Shown: positions 27,798-37,549 of the stretch, piece by piece | How the letters are laid out: every line of letters begins with the position of its first letter | How positions within the stretch are numbered: position 1 is the first letter of the stretch | From: Cellulosimicrobium funkei | GTDB taxonomy: Bacteria > Actinomycetota > Actinomycetes > Actinomycetales > Cellulomonadaceae | Length of the DNA stretch: 64,000 bases | NCBI RefSeq assembly: GCF_004519295.1 | Contig: NZ_SOZH01000005.1 | Location: 310,001-374,000 of the forward strand | Direction of reading: 5' to 3' | Program-made: the position numbers and the translations under genes | The notes under the pieces: model-generated | What the model was told of the DNA's origin: nothing | Database searches by the model: none | Seen by the model: only the letters and a program-made list of their open reading frames with translations

Positions 27798-28156
27798 GCA
27801 TGCCTCCCAGGGGGACGACGGGCGCCACCCTGGCGCCCGGGCTCCGGCCGGTCGCGAGGACCGCCGGGGCCGCGACGCTAGCCAGCCTCCGTTTCCGCGC
27901 CGTGACCGCCACGTGTCGGGTCGTCGCCGGTGCCACCGCGCGCCCGGACGCCGCGGCGCGCCGTCCCGCGGGCGCCGCCGAGGGCCGCGACACGAGACGT
28001 TTACGAGAGCCGCGAACCGTTGACCGACGCGAAACGCGCCGGACCCGTGCTCGCGACGACACGTCCCTAGCGTCGGGCCCGGTGCTGACGGCGGCACCCG
28101 GCATCGTGGGCCGGGCTCGCCGCCCGTCAGGCCGTGGACGAGAGGGCTCCAGCCAC
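27798..28156. promoter_or_regulatory. 359-bp divergent promoter region between the RidA and amine oxidase genes
   Basis: No gene is seen here. Each direction contains the word CTAGCGTCG: on the minus strand the TAGCGT is at 27875-27880 toward ridA, and on the plus strand at 28068-28073 toward the amine oxidase. Both fit -10 boxes with 5' leaders of about 75-85 bases. A TTGACC at 28020-28025 lies too far from the plus-strand hexamer to be its -35 at normal spacing. ACACGT words sit upstream of both hexamers. The shared layout suggests coordinated expression of the two genes. Confidence 0.4.
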
Positions 28157-29770
28157 ATGGTCACTGACGAGAAGACGACCGGCGTCTCGCGCCGCAACTT
28201 CCTCCAGGCCGTCGGGGTCGGCTCCAGCGCCGGCGTCATGTTCGCGACGATGGGCGCGGTCGGCCTCGCCCCGACGGCCGCCGCCCAGCCGCGGAACGAG
28301 TCGTGGACACCGCCGCGGGGCAGCGACTTCAGCCTCACGGGCCGCTCCGCGAAGAAGGTCGTCGTCGTCGGCGCCGGGCCGGCGGGCCTGGCCACGGCGT
28401 ACGAGCTGCAGAAGGCCGGCTACCGCGTCACGGTCCTCGAGGCGCGGCACCGCGTCGGCGGCCGGACGCTGACGATACGCGGCGGCGACGCGGAGACCGA
28501 TGTCAACGGCGTCACGCAGAAGGCGCAGTTCGCCGACGGCGTCTACATGAACGCGGGCGCGGGGCGCATCGCCCAGTGGATGGTCACCATGGACTACCTG
28601 CGCGAGCTCGGAGTCCCCTACGAGGTGTTCACGAACGCCAACGCGGACGCCTACCTCTACAACGAGCGCTCCGGCGCGACCCCCGGCAACCCGGTCCGAT
28701 ACCGCACCGCGAAGGCCGACGTGTTCGGCTATACGTCCGAGCTGCTCGGCTATGCGACCGACCAGGGTGCGCTCGACCAGAAGCTCACCGCCGCGGACAA
28801 GGAGAACCTGCGCGCGTTCCTCCGGTCGTGGGGGTCGCTCCAGGCCGACGGGAGCTACCGGGGCGGGAGCAACCGCGGGTACGCGGTCTACCCGTCCGCG
28901 TGGAACGAGCACGGCACGCCCCTGCCCGGCCCGGGCTCGGTGTCGGAGGTGCTCGCCTCGAAGGTCGGGCAGTACTTCCCGTTCGAGATCAACTGGGAGC
29001 AGTCGATGCTCATGTTCCAGCCCAAGGGCGGCATGGACACCACCTACGACTACTTCGTCAAGGCGATCGGCAAGCAGAACGTCCAGCTCAGCTCGCCCGT
29101 CACCGCGGTGAAGAACACGCCGCGCGGCGTCTCGGTCACGTACACCGCCCCCAACGGCAAGGCGCGGCAGATCGACGCCGACTTCGCCGTCGTCTCGGCG
29201 CCCGCGGGGCTCATGCGCCGCTGGGACACGAACTGGGGGCCCGACGTCGACGCCGCGCTCGGCGAGTTCGCCGTCGGGTCGCCCGCGGGCAAGATCGGGC
29301 TCCAGTACCGGTCGCGGTTCTGGGAGGACGACCACCGGATCTACGGCGGCATCACCGAGACCGACATGGACCTCGCCCACGTCTGGTACCCGTCCTACGG
29401 CTACGGGGAGCGCCGCGGGCTCGTCGTGGGCTACTACAACACCGGCGCGAACGCGCGCGCCTACGCGGACATGACGCCGCGGCAGCGGGAGATGCGCGCC
29501 GTCGAGCAGGGCGTGAAGATCCACGGCGAGAAGTACCGGACGGAGCTCGAGAGCTCGTTCTCCATCGCGTGGCACAAGGTGCCCTACATCGAGGGCGCCT
29601 GGGCCTACCCGAACACGCAGTCGTCGCGCTTCAAGCTCCTGCAGCAGGGCGCCGGGAACGTGTACTTCGCGGGCGACTGGATGTCCGAGATCTCGGCCTG
29701 GCAGCACGGCGCGTTCTGGGCCGCGCGCTACGCCGTCCAGGCGCTGCACGCGCGCGTCATGGCGTCGTGA
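28157..29770 (+). CDS. Tat-exported flavin monoamine/L-amino-acid oxidase
   Basis: A 537-residue FAD amine oxidase. The N-terminus is a twin-arginine signal: SRRNFLQAVGVGSSAGVMFA, then a hydrophobic run ending TAAAQ near residue 45. The FAD Rossmann motif is VVVVGAGPAGLATAYELQKA with EARHRVGGRTLT. The C-terminal flavin-binding segment is VYFAGDWMSEISAWQHGAFW. It should oxidise an amine or amino acid outside the membrane to an imine, giving H2O2. Folding with FAD before export explains the Tat signal. The neighbouring exported RidA could hydrolyse the imine. The Shine-Dalgarno is weak (GAGAGGG, 10 bases away). Confidence 0.88.
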   Translation: MVTDEKTTGVSRRNFLQAVGVGSSAGVMFATMGAVGLAPTAAAQPRNESWTPPRGSDFSLTGRSAKKVVVVGAGPAGLATAYELQKAGYRVTVLEARHRVGGRTLTIRGGDAETDVNGVTQKAQFADGVYMNAGAGRIAQWMVTMDYLRELGVPYEVFTNANADAYLYNERSGATPGNPVRYRTAKADVFGYTSELLGYATDQGALDQKLTAADKENLRAFLRSWGSLQADGSYRGGSNRGYAVYPSAWNEHGTPLPGPGSVSEVLASKVGQYFPFEINWEQSMLMFQPKGGMDTTYDYFVKAIGKQNVQLSSPVTAVKNTPRGVSVTYTAPNGKARQIDADFAVVSAPAGLMRRWDTNWGPDVDAALGEFAVGSPAGKIGLQYRSRFWEDDHRIYGGITETDMDLAHVWYPSYGYGERRGLVVGYYNTGANARAYADMTPRQREMRAVEQGVKIHGEKYRTELESSFSIAWHKVPYIEGAWAYPNTQSSRFKLLQQGAGNVYFAGDWMSEISAWQHGAFWAARYAVQALHARVMAS

Positions 29771-29800
29771 CCGCCGACCGCACGCAGCGCTGACGGGACG

Positions 29801-29838
29801 ACGGCCCGGCGCCACCCGCGAGGGTGGTGCCGGGCCGT
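29801..29838. terminator. Bidirectional terminator between the amine oxidase gene and guaB
   Basis: ACGGCCCGGCGCCACCC and GGGTGGTGCCGGGCCGT form a 17-bp stem with one mismatch-like G-T position around a GCGA loop, between two convergent stops. Confidence 0.85.
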
Positions 29839-29857
29839 CGGTCGTGGTGCTGCGCGC

Positions 29858-31399
<1,542 letters not shown>

Positions 31400-31526
31400 C
31401 GCCGGGGGCCCTCGCCGTATTCCCGCCCGGTCCCCGCCCGCCCGGGGCCCGGGAGGCACGGACGGGCGGGAGGCACGTGGGCGTGCAGGCGCGCGCCGCA
31501 CCCGGCCGGGCGGCCCCGCGGACGGC

Positions 31527-32660
31527 TCAGCGCACGACGGCGAGGAGCTCGTGCAGGAGGCCCGTGAAGCTGCGCACCCGGTGGACGGTCGCGGCGAGCG
31601 GGAGCTCCTCCGCGGCCTGGTCGCTCGGGAGACCGACGAAGAACGGCAGGCTCGGGTTCGCGTCGTGCGCGGCGTGCACGATGCCCAGGTCGGGACGCGC
31701 CTGCGTGGTCACCATCGCCACCGCGGACGGCCGCACCATCGTCACGATCTCCAGCGTGCGGTGCACGTTCGCGGGCCCGGTGACGATCCGCGCCATCGCG
31801 CCGTGCGAGGCGAGCGACGCGGCGAGCGCGTGCGCGGCCAGCGGGAGCGGCTCGTCGGGCGCAGCGAAGACGAGGACGATCCGCCGCATGCGGCTCGGGT
31901 GGTTCCGGGGCGGCCCCCCGGCGGCCACGATCGCGTCCTCGCTCGCCTGCGTGTACTCGCGCAGCGCGACGAGCGTCGCGTTGGCGAGCACGACCTCGGG
32001 CACCTCGCCCGGGCCGGCGAGCACGGTGCGCTCGGCCAGGCGCTCGAGCGCGGGCTCGACGAGGTCGGACCACCACGCGGCCGGGTCGCCGCCCGTCGGG
32101 ATGCGTAGCAGCCGGTCGCACGCGCGCTGGTCGTAGGCGATCGCCGCGTCGACGACGTCGGAGACGCGCGTGGGCCGCGGTCCCTCACGGACGCCGACCG
32201 GACGGGGACCGGCGGCCCGTGCGGGCTCGCCACCCGGGACGGCGCGCAGGAACGGGCGCGACGGCGGCGGCTCGGGCGCCTCGTCGTCGGCCTCGGGCTC
32301 GTCGGCGTCGAGGTCGCCCGCGCCGTCGGCGCCGCGGTCGTCGAAGGAGATCGCCCCACGGTTCGCGGCGAGCTCCTCCTCGTCGGCGGCGAGCGCGGCG
32401 CGGGCCGCGTCGGCGGGCGCGACGCCGTCGAGCGTGAGGCGGCGCATCACGACGAGGCGAGCGACGTCGTCGTCGGTGTAGCGCCGGTGGGAGCCGGCCC
32501 GGTGCTGCGAGGGGCCGAGGCCGTAGCGACGGTCCCAGGTGCGCAGGGTCGCGGGCGCGACGCCGAGCCGGCGCGCGACGGCGGCGACGGCGAGGCCGGG
32601 GGACGAGGTCATGCTCGGTCGGGCTCCCTCGGGGTCGGGGGCGGACCGGACTGAGGTCAT
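31527..32660 (-). CDS. MerR-type regulator with cobalamin-domain-like C-terminus
   Basis: A 377-residue regulator. The MerR winged helix ([20 protein letters not shown], then DRRYGLGPSQHRAGSHRRYT) spans about residues 22-90. It is followed by an acidic linker (about 110-135), a helical region (WWSDLVEPALERLAERTVLA) and a Rossmann-like domain (RRIVLVFAAPDEPLPLAAHA to the end). The order matches CarH/LitR-type light-sensing repressors. The cobalamin-ligand histidine motif (E/DxHxxG) is not present, so B12 binding is doubtful. The ATG at 32660 is chosen because CAGAAT lies 6 bases upstream. A second ATG at 32612 would drop a non-conserved leader. Confidence 0.8.
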   Translation of the reverse strand: MTSVRSAPDPEGARPSMTSSPGLAVAAVARRLGVAPATLRTWDRRYGLGPSQHRAGSHRRYTDDDVARLVVMRRLTLDGVAPADAARAALAADEEELAANRGAISFDDRGADGAGDLDADEPEADDEAPEPPPSRPFLRAVPGGEPARAAGPRPVGVREGPRPTRVSDVVDAAIAYDQRACDRLLRIPTGGDPAAWWSDLVEPALERLAERTVLAGPGEVPEVVLANATLVALREYTQASEDAIVAAGGPPRNHPSRMRRIVLVFAAPDEPLPLAAHALAASLASHGAMARIVTGPANVHRTLEIVTMVRPSAVAMVTTQARPDLGIVHAAHDANPSLPFFVGLPSDQAAEELPLAATVHRVRSFTGLLHELLAVVR

Positions 32661-32666
32661 GGATCG

Positions 32667-32672
32667 ATTCTG
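32667..32672 (-). promoter_or_regulatory. -10 hexamer candidate for the MerR-type regulator gene
   Basis: CAGAAT on the minus strand ends 6 bases before the ATG at 32660. Confidence 0.4.
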
Positions 32673-32881
32673 CCGAGCGGGCACCCGTCTCGCCACCTCG
32701 TAGAGGTCACAGTCGTGCACCCTTCGCGCCAGACCCGTGCCGTATTTGTTCGCTGCACGCGCAAACGCGCCGGGCGCCGCCGATCGCGTCAGCGCGGCAG
32801 GACCAGCCGACGCGGTTGAGCAGACCCGCACCGCTCCACGAGCGGTTCAACCTGCTCGTTCACTTTTTCCTCACAGGGGAC

Positions 32882-32910
32882 TTGAACAACCCTTGCAACG
32901 CTTGTAGGTT
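32882..32910 (+). promoter_or_regulatory. whiB3 promoter (-35 and -10), leaderless
   Basis: TTGAAC (32882-32887), a 17-base spacer and TAGGTT (32905-32910) form one of the best consensus promoters in the window. The -10 ends 7 bases before the whiB3 ATG, so the mRNA is leaderless. The surrounding sequence is unusually AT-rich. Confidence 0.8.
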
Positions 32911-32917
32911 GTTCGGC

Positions 32918-33208
32918 ATGGCAGAGATCTCGAGGCTCCCCGGGCCCGTCATGGAGCTGTGGGAATGGCAGTACCAGGGTTCGTGCCGCGACGCGGACGA
33001 CACGTTGTTCTTCCACCCCGAGGGTGAACGCGGCTCGACGCGACGACGGCGAGCGGAGGCCGCGAAGGCGATCTGCCACTCGTGCCCCGTGATGATGCAG
33101 TGCCGCGAGCAGTCGCTCCGCGTGCGTGAGCCGTACGGGGTGTGGGGCGGCCTGAGCGAGGACGAGCGCGCCGCCATCCTCGCGGGCGGCGCCCGCCGCA
33201 CCGGCTGA
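32918..33208 (+). CDS. whiB3: WhiB-family iron-sulfur transcription regulator, WhiB3/WhiD type
   Basis: A 96-residue Wbl protein. It carries four cluster cysteines: one in QGSCRDADDTLFFHPEGERG and three in AICHSCPVMMQC. The turn VREPYGVWGGLSEDER binds sigma factor region 4. The N-terminus AEISRLPGPVMELWEWQ and the HPEGERG segment resemble Streptomyces WhiD and mycobacterial WhiB3. Its position opposite groES and near guaB matches the whiB3 locus as I recall it. An upstream in-frame GTG exists, but the ATG at 32918 follows a consensus promoter by 7 bases and is preferred. Expected function: redox-responsive control of transcription. Confidence 0.93.
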   Translation: MAEISRLPGPVMELWEWQYQGSCRDADDTLFFHPEGERGSTRRRRAEAAKAICHSCPVMMQCREQSLRVREPYGVWGGLSEDERAAILAGGARRTG

Positions 33209-33343
33209 CGCACCCCTCCCTCCGGGCACCGTCCTCGGTGCCTCCGCGCCACCAGCAGACCTGCACGGCCCCGGTCCGACGTCGTACCGGGCGCACGTGC
33301 GCACGACCCGTGGGACCACCGGTGGGGCGACCGGCCACGGAAC

Positions 33344-33384
33344 GCAGCAGGGCCCCGCGACCGACGGTCGCGGGGCCCTGCTGC
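33344..33384. terminator. Bidirectional terminator between whiB3 and groES
   Basis: GCAGCAGGGCCCCGCGACC and GGTCGCGGGGCCCTGCTGC form a perfect 19-bp stem with a 3-base loop, between two convergent 3' ends. Confidence 0.9.
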
Positions 33385-33399
33385 TGAACCGGGTCGGCG

Positions 33400-33696
33400 T
33401 CAGCCGACCACCACGGCGAGGATGTCGCGCGCGGACAGGACGAGGTAGTCCTCGCCGCCGTACTTGACCTCGGTGCCGCCGTACTTGCTGTAGATGACCT
33501 TGTCGCCGACGGTCACGTCGAGCGGGACGCGGTTGCCGTTGTCGTCGACACGGCCCGGACCGACAGCCAGGACCTCGCCCTCCTGGGGCTTCTCCTTGGC
33601 GGTGTCCGGGATGACCAGGCCGGATGCGGTCGTGGTCTCGGCCTCGAGGGCCTTCACGACGATCCGGTCCTCGAGCGGCTTGATGGGGACCGACAC
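33400..33696 (-). CDS. groES: Co-chaperonin GroES
   Basis: The 98-residue lid of the GroEL chamber. It has [20 protein letters not shown], the mobile loop with [30 protein letters not shown] and the C-terminal [13 protein letters not shown]. The GTG at 33696 follows AGGGGAGG by about 6 bases. No groEL follows: a terminator and the convergent whiB3 lie downstream, so groEL must be elsewhere. A CIRCE operator and a consensus promoter lie about 130-170 bases upstream, giving HrcA-type heat-shock control. Confidence 0.96.
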   Translation of the reverse strand: MSVPIKPLEDRIVVKALEAETTTASGLVIPDTAKEKPQEGEVLAVGPGRVDDNGNRVPLDVTVGDKVIYSKYGGTEVKYGGEDYLVLSARDILAVVVG

Positions 33697-33825
33697 GTCG
33701 GACCTCCCCTTTCGCGGTGAGAACTGCAACGGATGGGTCGAGCGCACCGGCTGGCCGTCGTCGCGGGTGCCGGACAGCCTGGTCGCACGTGGCGCCGCCT
33801 CCGCGAGCGGTGGCGGCACGTCTCA

Positions 33826-33854
33826 AATCTAGGTCCCGGTTAGCACTCGGTCAA
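33826..33854 (-). promoter_or_regulatory. groES promoter (-35/-10)
   Basis: On the minus strand TTGACC (33849-33854), a 17-base spacer and TAGATT (33826-33831) form a near-consensus vegetative promoter. The -35 box lies inside the CIRCE element. The leader to groES is about 125 bases. Confidence 0.8.
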
Positions 33855-33866
33855 GGCGAGTGCCAA
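33840..33866. promoter_or_regulatory. CIRCE operator (HrcA binding site) upstream of groES
   Basis: TTAGCACTC, 9 bases, GAGTGCCAA: the canonical CIRCE inverted repeat with one change from GAGTGCTAA. It covers the groES -35 box, so HrcA binding would block initiation. hrcA itself is not in the window. Confidence 0.93.
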
Positions 33867-33935
33867 CGTCCGCCCTGCGGACGATCCGGGCTCCGGCTGC
33901 GCGTGGTCCCCGGCCCCCGTGGAAGGATCGACGCC

Positions 33936-35213
33936 ATGGACGCCGCCACGCTCACCAAGCTGCTCAGCCCCGAGGGCTGGGCCCTGCTCGGCGCGCTCCC
34001 GCCGTACGACGAGCAGCAGGCGCTCGTGCTCGCGGCAGGGCTGCGCGCGAAGGGCGTCGACCCCGACCTGGCCGCCGCGGCCCTCACCCAGTCCCGGCTG
34101 CGCGCCGCGGCGCACGGCAAGCTCGGCGCGTTCGCCGACGGCATGCTCTTCACGCAGGCGGGGCTGGAGCAGGCGAGCCGGCTCGTCGTCGCGGGCCTGC
34201 ACGCCCGGCGGTACCAGGAGGCGGGGATCCGGCGCGTCGCGGACCTCACGAGCGGGATCGGCGTCGACGCGCTCGCGTTCGCCGCCGCGGAGCTCGAAGT
34301 GCTCGCGACCGACGTCGACGAGCTCACCGCGGCGATCGCGACCGTCAACCTGCGCCACTTCCCCGAGGCCGAGGTGCGCCACGGCGACGGGCTCGCGCTC
34401 GACCTGGAGGGCGAGCGGATCGAGGGCGTGTACGCCGACCCGGCGCGCCGCACGCGCGCCGGCGCGCGCGTGTTCGACCCGAAGGCCTACGCCCCGCCGC
34501 TCGACGCGGTGTGGGCGCTGCGCGAGCGCGTGCCCGCGGTCGGGATCAAGGTCGGCCCGGGCATCCCGCACGCGGGTCTGCCCGAGGACGCCGAGACCGA
34601 GTGGGTGTCGGTCGACGGGGACGTCGTGGAGGCCGGGCTCTGGTTCGGCCCGCTGGCGCCCGAGGGACCGGGCCGGTCGGCGCTCGTCCTGTCGTCGTGG
34701 ACCGGGCCCGACGGGACCGCGCGCACCACCACGCGCCGGATCGCCCACCGCCCGGGCGACGCAGACGTGGTGCCCGAGGTGGGCGCCGTCGGGCAGTACC
34801 TCTACGAGCCCGACGGCGCCGTGATCCGCGCGGGGCTCGTCGCCCACGCGGCGCGCGGGCTGGGCGGTCGCCTGCTCGACCGGACCATCGCGTACGTGAC
34901 CACCGACTCCCCCGCGCCGCTCGACGCGACGGGGCTCGCGGACGGGCTCGCGCGCGGCTACCGCGTGCTCGACACCATGCCGTTCGGCCTCAAGCGGCTG
35001 CGCTCCTACCTGCGCGAGCGCGGCGTGGGTCGTCTGACGATCAAGAAGCGGGGCACCGCCGTCACGCCGGAGCAGCTCCGCCGGCAGCTCGCCCTCACGG
35101 GCGACGCGACCGCCACGATAGTCCTCACGCGCGTCGGCGGCTCCCAGCAGGTGCTCGTCGTCGAGCCGCTCTCTGCTTCCCCGGCCGGCGCCGGGCAGGA
35201 CGGGCACCGGTGA
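33936..35213 (+). CDS. Class I SAM-dependent methyltransferase with THUMP-like C-terminal domain
   Basis: A 425-residue protein. The N-terminal helical part (LSPEGWALLGALPPYDEQQA) is followed by a methyltransferase core with RRVADLTSGIGVDALAFAAA (SAM loop), LEVLATDVDELTAAIATVNL and GVYADPARRTRAGARVFDPK. The C-terminus (MPFGLKRLRSYLRERGVGRL, then IKKRGTAVTPEQLRRQL) matches a THUMP-like RNA-binding module. An RNA substrate is inferred. The ATG at 33936 has GGAAGGA 8 bases upstream. The stop overlaps the next gene's GTG. Confidence 0.83.
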   Translation: MDAATLTKLLSPEGWALLGALPPYDEQQALVLAAGLRAKGVDPDLAAAALTQSRLRAAAHGKLGAFADGMLFTQAGLEQASRLVVAGLHARRYQEAGIRRVADLTSGIGVDALAFAAAELEVLATDVDELTAAIATVNLRHFPEAEVRHGDGLALDLEGERIEGVYADPARRTRAGARVFDPKAYAPPLDAVWALRERVPAVGIKVGPGIPHAGLPEDAETEWVSVDGDVVEAGLWFGPLAPEGPGRSALVLSSWTGPDGTARTTTRRIAHRPGDADVVPEVGAVGQYLYEPDGAVIRAGLVAHAARGLGGRLLDRTIAYVTTDSPAPLDATGLADGLARGYRVLDTMPFGLKRLRSYLRERGVGRLTIKKRGTAVTPEQLRRQLALTGDATATIVLTRVGGSQQVLVVEPLSASPAGAGQDGHR

Positions 35214-36367
35214 GCGCCCTGCCGCGCCGCACGGCGATCCCCTTCGCCCGCTCGGAGCGCTCGACCGTCGGGCTCGAGTGGGAGCTCGCACTCGTCGACG
35301 CCGACTCGGGCGACCTGCGGCAGGTCGCGCAGACCGTGCTCGACGCCGTGCGCCCGGCCGACGGCGGGCCGCACCCGTCGATCAAGCAGGAGCTCCTGCT
35401 CAACACCGTCGAGGTCGTGAGCGGCGTGTGCCGCACGGTGGGCGAGGCCGGCCGCGACCTGCAGCGTTCGGTCGAGGAGCTGCGCGCCGTGACGGACCCG
35501 CTGCGCGTCGAGCTCATGAGCGCGGGCACGCACCCGTTCGCGCGCTGGGCGCAGCAGAAGGTCACCGACAAGCAGCGCTACACCACGCTCATCGACCGCA
35601 CCCAGTGGTGGGGGCGGCAGATGCTCATCTACGGCGTGCACGTGCACGTCGGCATCGAGGACCGCGCCAAGGTGCTGCCGATCCAGCGCGCGATGCTCAC
35701 GACGTTCGCCCACCTTCAGTCGCTCTCGGCGAGCTCGCCGTTCTGGGGCGGCAAGGACACCGGCTACGCGTCGAACCGCGCGTTGATGTTCCAGCAGCTG
35801 CCGACCGCGGGCCTGCCGTTCCCGTTCGGGACGTGGGAGGAGCTCGAGGGCTACGTCGCCGACATGCTGCACACCGGCGTCATCGACGCGTTCGACGAGG
35901 TCCGGTGGGACCTGCGGCCCGCGCCGCAGTTCGGCACGCTCGAGACGCGCATCTGCGACGGCGTCACGAACATCTCCGAGCTCCTGGCGCTGGCCGCCCT
36001 CACGCACTGCCTCGTCGAGCACTTCTCGACGATGCTCGACGAGGGACGCGAGCTGCCGAGCATCCCACCGTGGTACGCGCAGGAGAACAAGTGGCGCTCG
36101 GCGCGCTACGGCATGGACGCGATCATCATCCTCGACCGCGAGGGCAACGAGGAGCTCGTGACCGACGCCGTGGGGGGGCTGCTCGTCGAGCTCGAGCCCG
36201 TCGCGGCGCGCCTCGGCTGCCTCGACGAGCTCGACGGCGTGCGCACCATCGTGCGGCGCGGCGCGTCCTACCAGCGGCAGCGCGCGGTGGCGCGGCGCCA
36301 CGGGGGCGAGCTGGACGCCGTCGTGCGCTCGCTCGTCGCCGAGATGCGGGCCGGCCGGCCCCTGTGA
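35210..36367 (+). CDS. Carboxylate-amine ligase, YbdK-type glutamate-cysteine ligase family
   Basis: A 385-residue ATP-dependent carboxylate-amine ligase of the GCS2 family. Motifs are STVGLEWELALVDADSGDL at the N-terminus, IKQELLLNTVEVVSGVC, MSAGTHPFARW, YGVHVHVGIEDRAKVLPIQR and PQFGTLETRICDGVTNISEL. YbdK proteins have weak gamma-glutamylcysteine ligase activity in vitro. An actinomycete would rely on mycothiol, so the natural product is uncertain. The GTG overlaps the methyltransferase stop (GTGA), so the two are cotranscribed. The stop lies 13 bases from the convergent tsaD stop. Confidence 0.88.
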   Translation: MSALPRRTAIPFARSERSTVGLEWELALVDADSGDLRQVAQTVLDAVRPADGGPHPSIKQELLLNTVEVVSGVCRTVGEAGRDLQRSVEELRAVTDPLRVELMSAGTHPFARWAQQKVTDKQRYTTLIDRTQWWGRQMLIYGVHVHVGIEDRAKVLPIQRAMLTTFAHLQSLSASSPFWGGKDTGYASNRALMFQQLPTAGLPFPFGTWEELEGYVADMLHTGVIDAFDEVRWDLRPAPQFGTLETRICDGVTNISELLALAALTHCLVEHFSTMLDEGRELPSIPPWYAQENKWRSARYGMDAIIILDREGNEELVTDAVGGLLVELEPVAARLGCLDELDGVRTIVRRGASYQRQRAVARRHGGELDAVVRSLVAEMRAGRPL

Positions 36368-36380
36368 CCCGGCCGGGCCG

Positions 36381-37448
36381 TCACACGTGCGTGACGGTGA
36401 GCGGCATCGACGAGTCGACGCCGATGTCCAGGCTCGACGGCGCGACGCCCGCCCGCACGACGGCCGAGCCGAGCGCGGCGATCATCGCCCCGTTGTCGGT
36501 GCAGTAGCGGATCGGCGGGATGCGCAGCTCGATGCCCGCCTCCGCGCAGCGCTCCGCGGCCATGTCGCGCAGCTGGGAGTTCGCGCTGAACCCGCCGCCG
36601 ACGACGAGCGTCGAGACGCCGTGCCGCTCGCACGCGGCGATGGTCTTCGCGGTGAGCACGTCGGCGACGGACTCCGCGAAGGAGGCGGCGACGTCGTGCA
36701 CGGGGATCTCCTCCCCCGCGTCCTGGCGGGCCTCGACCCAGCGCGCGACGGCCGTCTTGAGGCCGGAGAAGGAGAAGTCGTACGCGTGCTTCTCCTGGTC
36801 CTTGCGTGCGGTGAGGCCCCGCGGGAACCGGATCGCCGTGGGGTCGCCCTCGCGCGCGAGGCGGTCGATGTGCGGGCCGCCGGGGTACGGCAGGCCGAGC
36901 AGGCGCCCGACCTTGTCGAACGCCTCGCCCGCGGCGTCGTCGAGCGTCGAGCCGAGCTCGGTGACGGACGTCGCGACGTCGTCCACGAGCAGGAGCGAGC
37001 TGTGCCCGCCGGACACGACGAGCGCCATGACGCGCTCGGGGAACGCGCCGTGCACGAGCTCGTCGACGGCCGCGTGGCCGATGACGTGGTTCACGCCGTA
37101 GAGCGGCTTGCCGAGCGCGAGCGCGAGGGCCTTCGCGGCGGAGGCGCCGATGGTCAGCGGGCCGACGAGGCCCGGCCCGGCGGTCACAGCGATCGCGTCG
37201 ACCTCGGAGAGGTCGACGTCGGCCGTGCCGAGCGTGCGCTCGAGCGTGGGGATCATCGCCTCGAGGTGGGCGCGCGACGCGACCTCGGGGATGATCCCGC
37301 CGTAGCGCGCGTGCTCGTCCATGGAGCTCGCGACCGTGTCGACGAGCAGCTCGCGACCGCGGACGAGCGCCACGCCCGTCTCGTCGCAGGACGTCTCGAT
37401 GCCGAGCACCAGGGGCTCGCCGGAGCTCGCGGGAGCAGTGGGGACCAT
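36381..37448 (-). CDS. tsaD: tRNA N6-threonylcarbamoyladenosine transferase TsaD
   Basis: Transfers threonylcarbamoyl to A37 of ANN-decoding tRNAs, with TsaB and TsaE. The 355-residue ASKHA protein has [36 protein letters not shown], the metal-binding pair in [52 protein letters not shown] and [13 protein letters not shown]. The ATG at 37448 is chosen because TACCCT lies 7 bases upstream; a longer frame reaching 37526 runs through the promoter. It is separated from tsaE-tsaB by a nitroreductase gene and the sulfurtransferase/rimI genes. Confidence 0.96.
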   Translation of the reverse strand: MVPTAPASSGEPLVLGIETSCDETGVALVRGRELLVDTVASSMDEHARYGGIIPEVASRAHLEAMIPTLERTLGTADVDLSEVDAIAVTAGPGLVGPLTIGASAAKALALALGKPLYGVNHVIGHAAVDELVHGAFPERVMALVVSGGHSSLLLVDDVATSVTELGSTLDDAAGEAFDKVGRLLGLPYPGGPHIDRLAREGDPTAIRFPRGLTARKDQEKHAYDFSFSGLKTAVARWVEARQDAGEEIPVHDVAASFAESVADVLTAKTIAACERHGVSTLVVGGGFSANSQLRDMAAERCAEAGIELRIPPIRYCTDNGAMIAALGSAVVRAGVAPSSLDIGVDSSMPLTVTHV

Positions 37449-37455
37449 GGCGTCC

Positions 37456-37461
37456 AGGGTA
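37456..37461 (-). promoter_or_regulatory. -10 hexamer of leaderless tsaD promoter
   Basis: TACCCT on the minus strand ends 7 bases before the tsaD ATG. Confidence 0.55.
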
Positions 37462-37549
37462 GTCGCGCGCGGGGGCCGGACCGTCCGTGTCGCGCACGTC
37501 ACACCGTCTGTTCGGAAGATGATCAAGGGTTCAACTGTTTGTCCCAGTC

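Noticed and set aside
25420-28395. A minus-strand frame of about 990 codons over the HTH-MurA gene and ridA
   Set aside because: It is low-complexity Arg/Asp/Val/Ala sequence opposite genes with clear motifs in other frames; no domain is recognisable.
36368-36380. A terminator between the YbdK-type gene and tsaD
   Set aside because: The gap is 13 bases and holds only the short CCCGGCCGGG-like word; too small to call.
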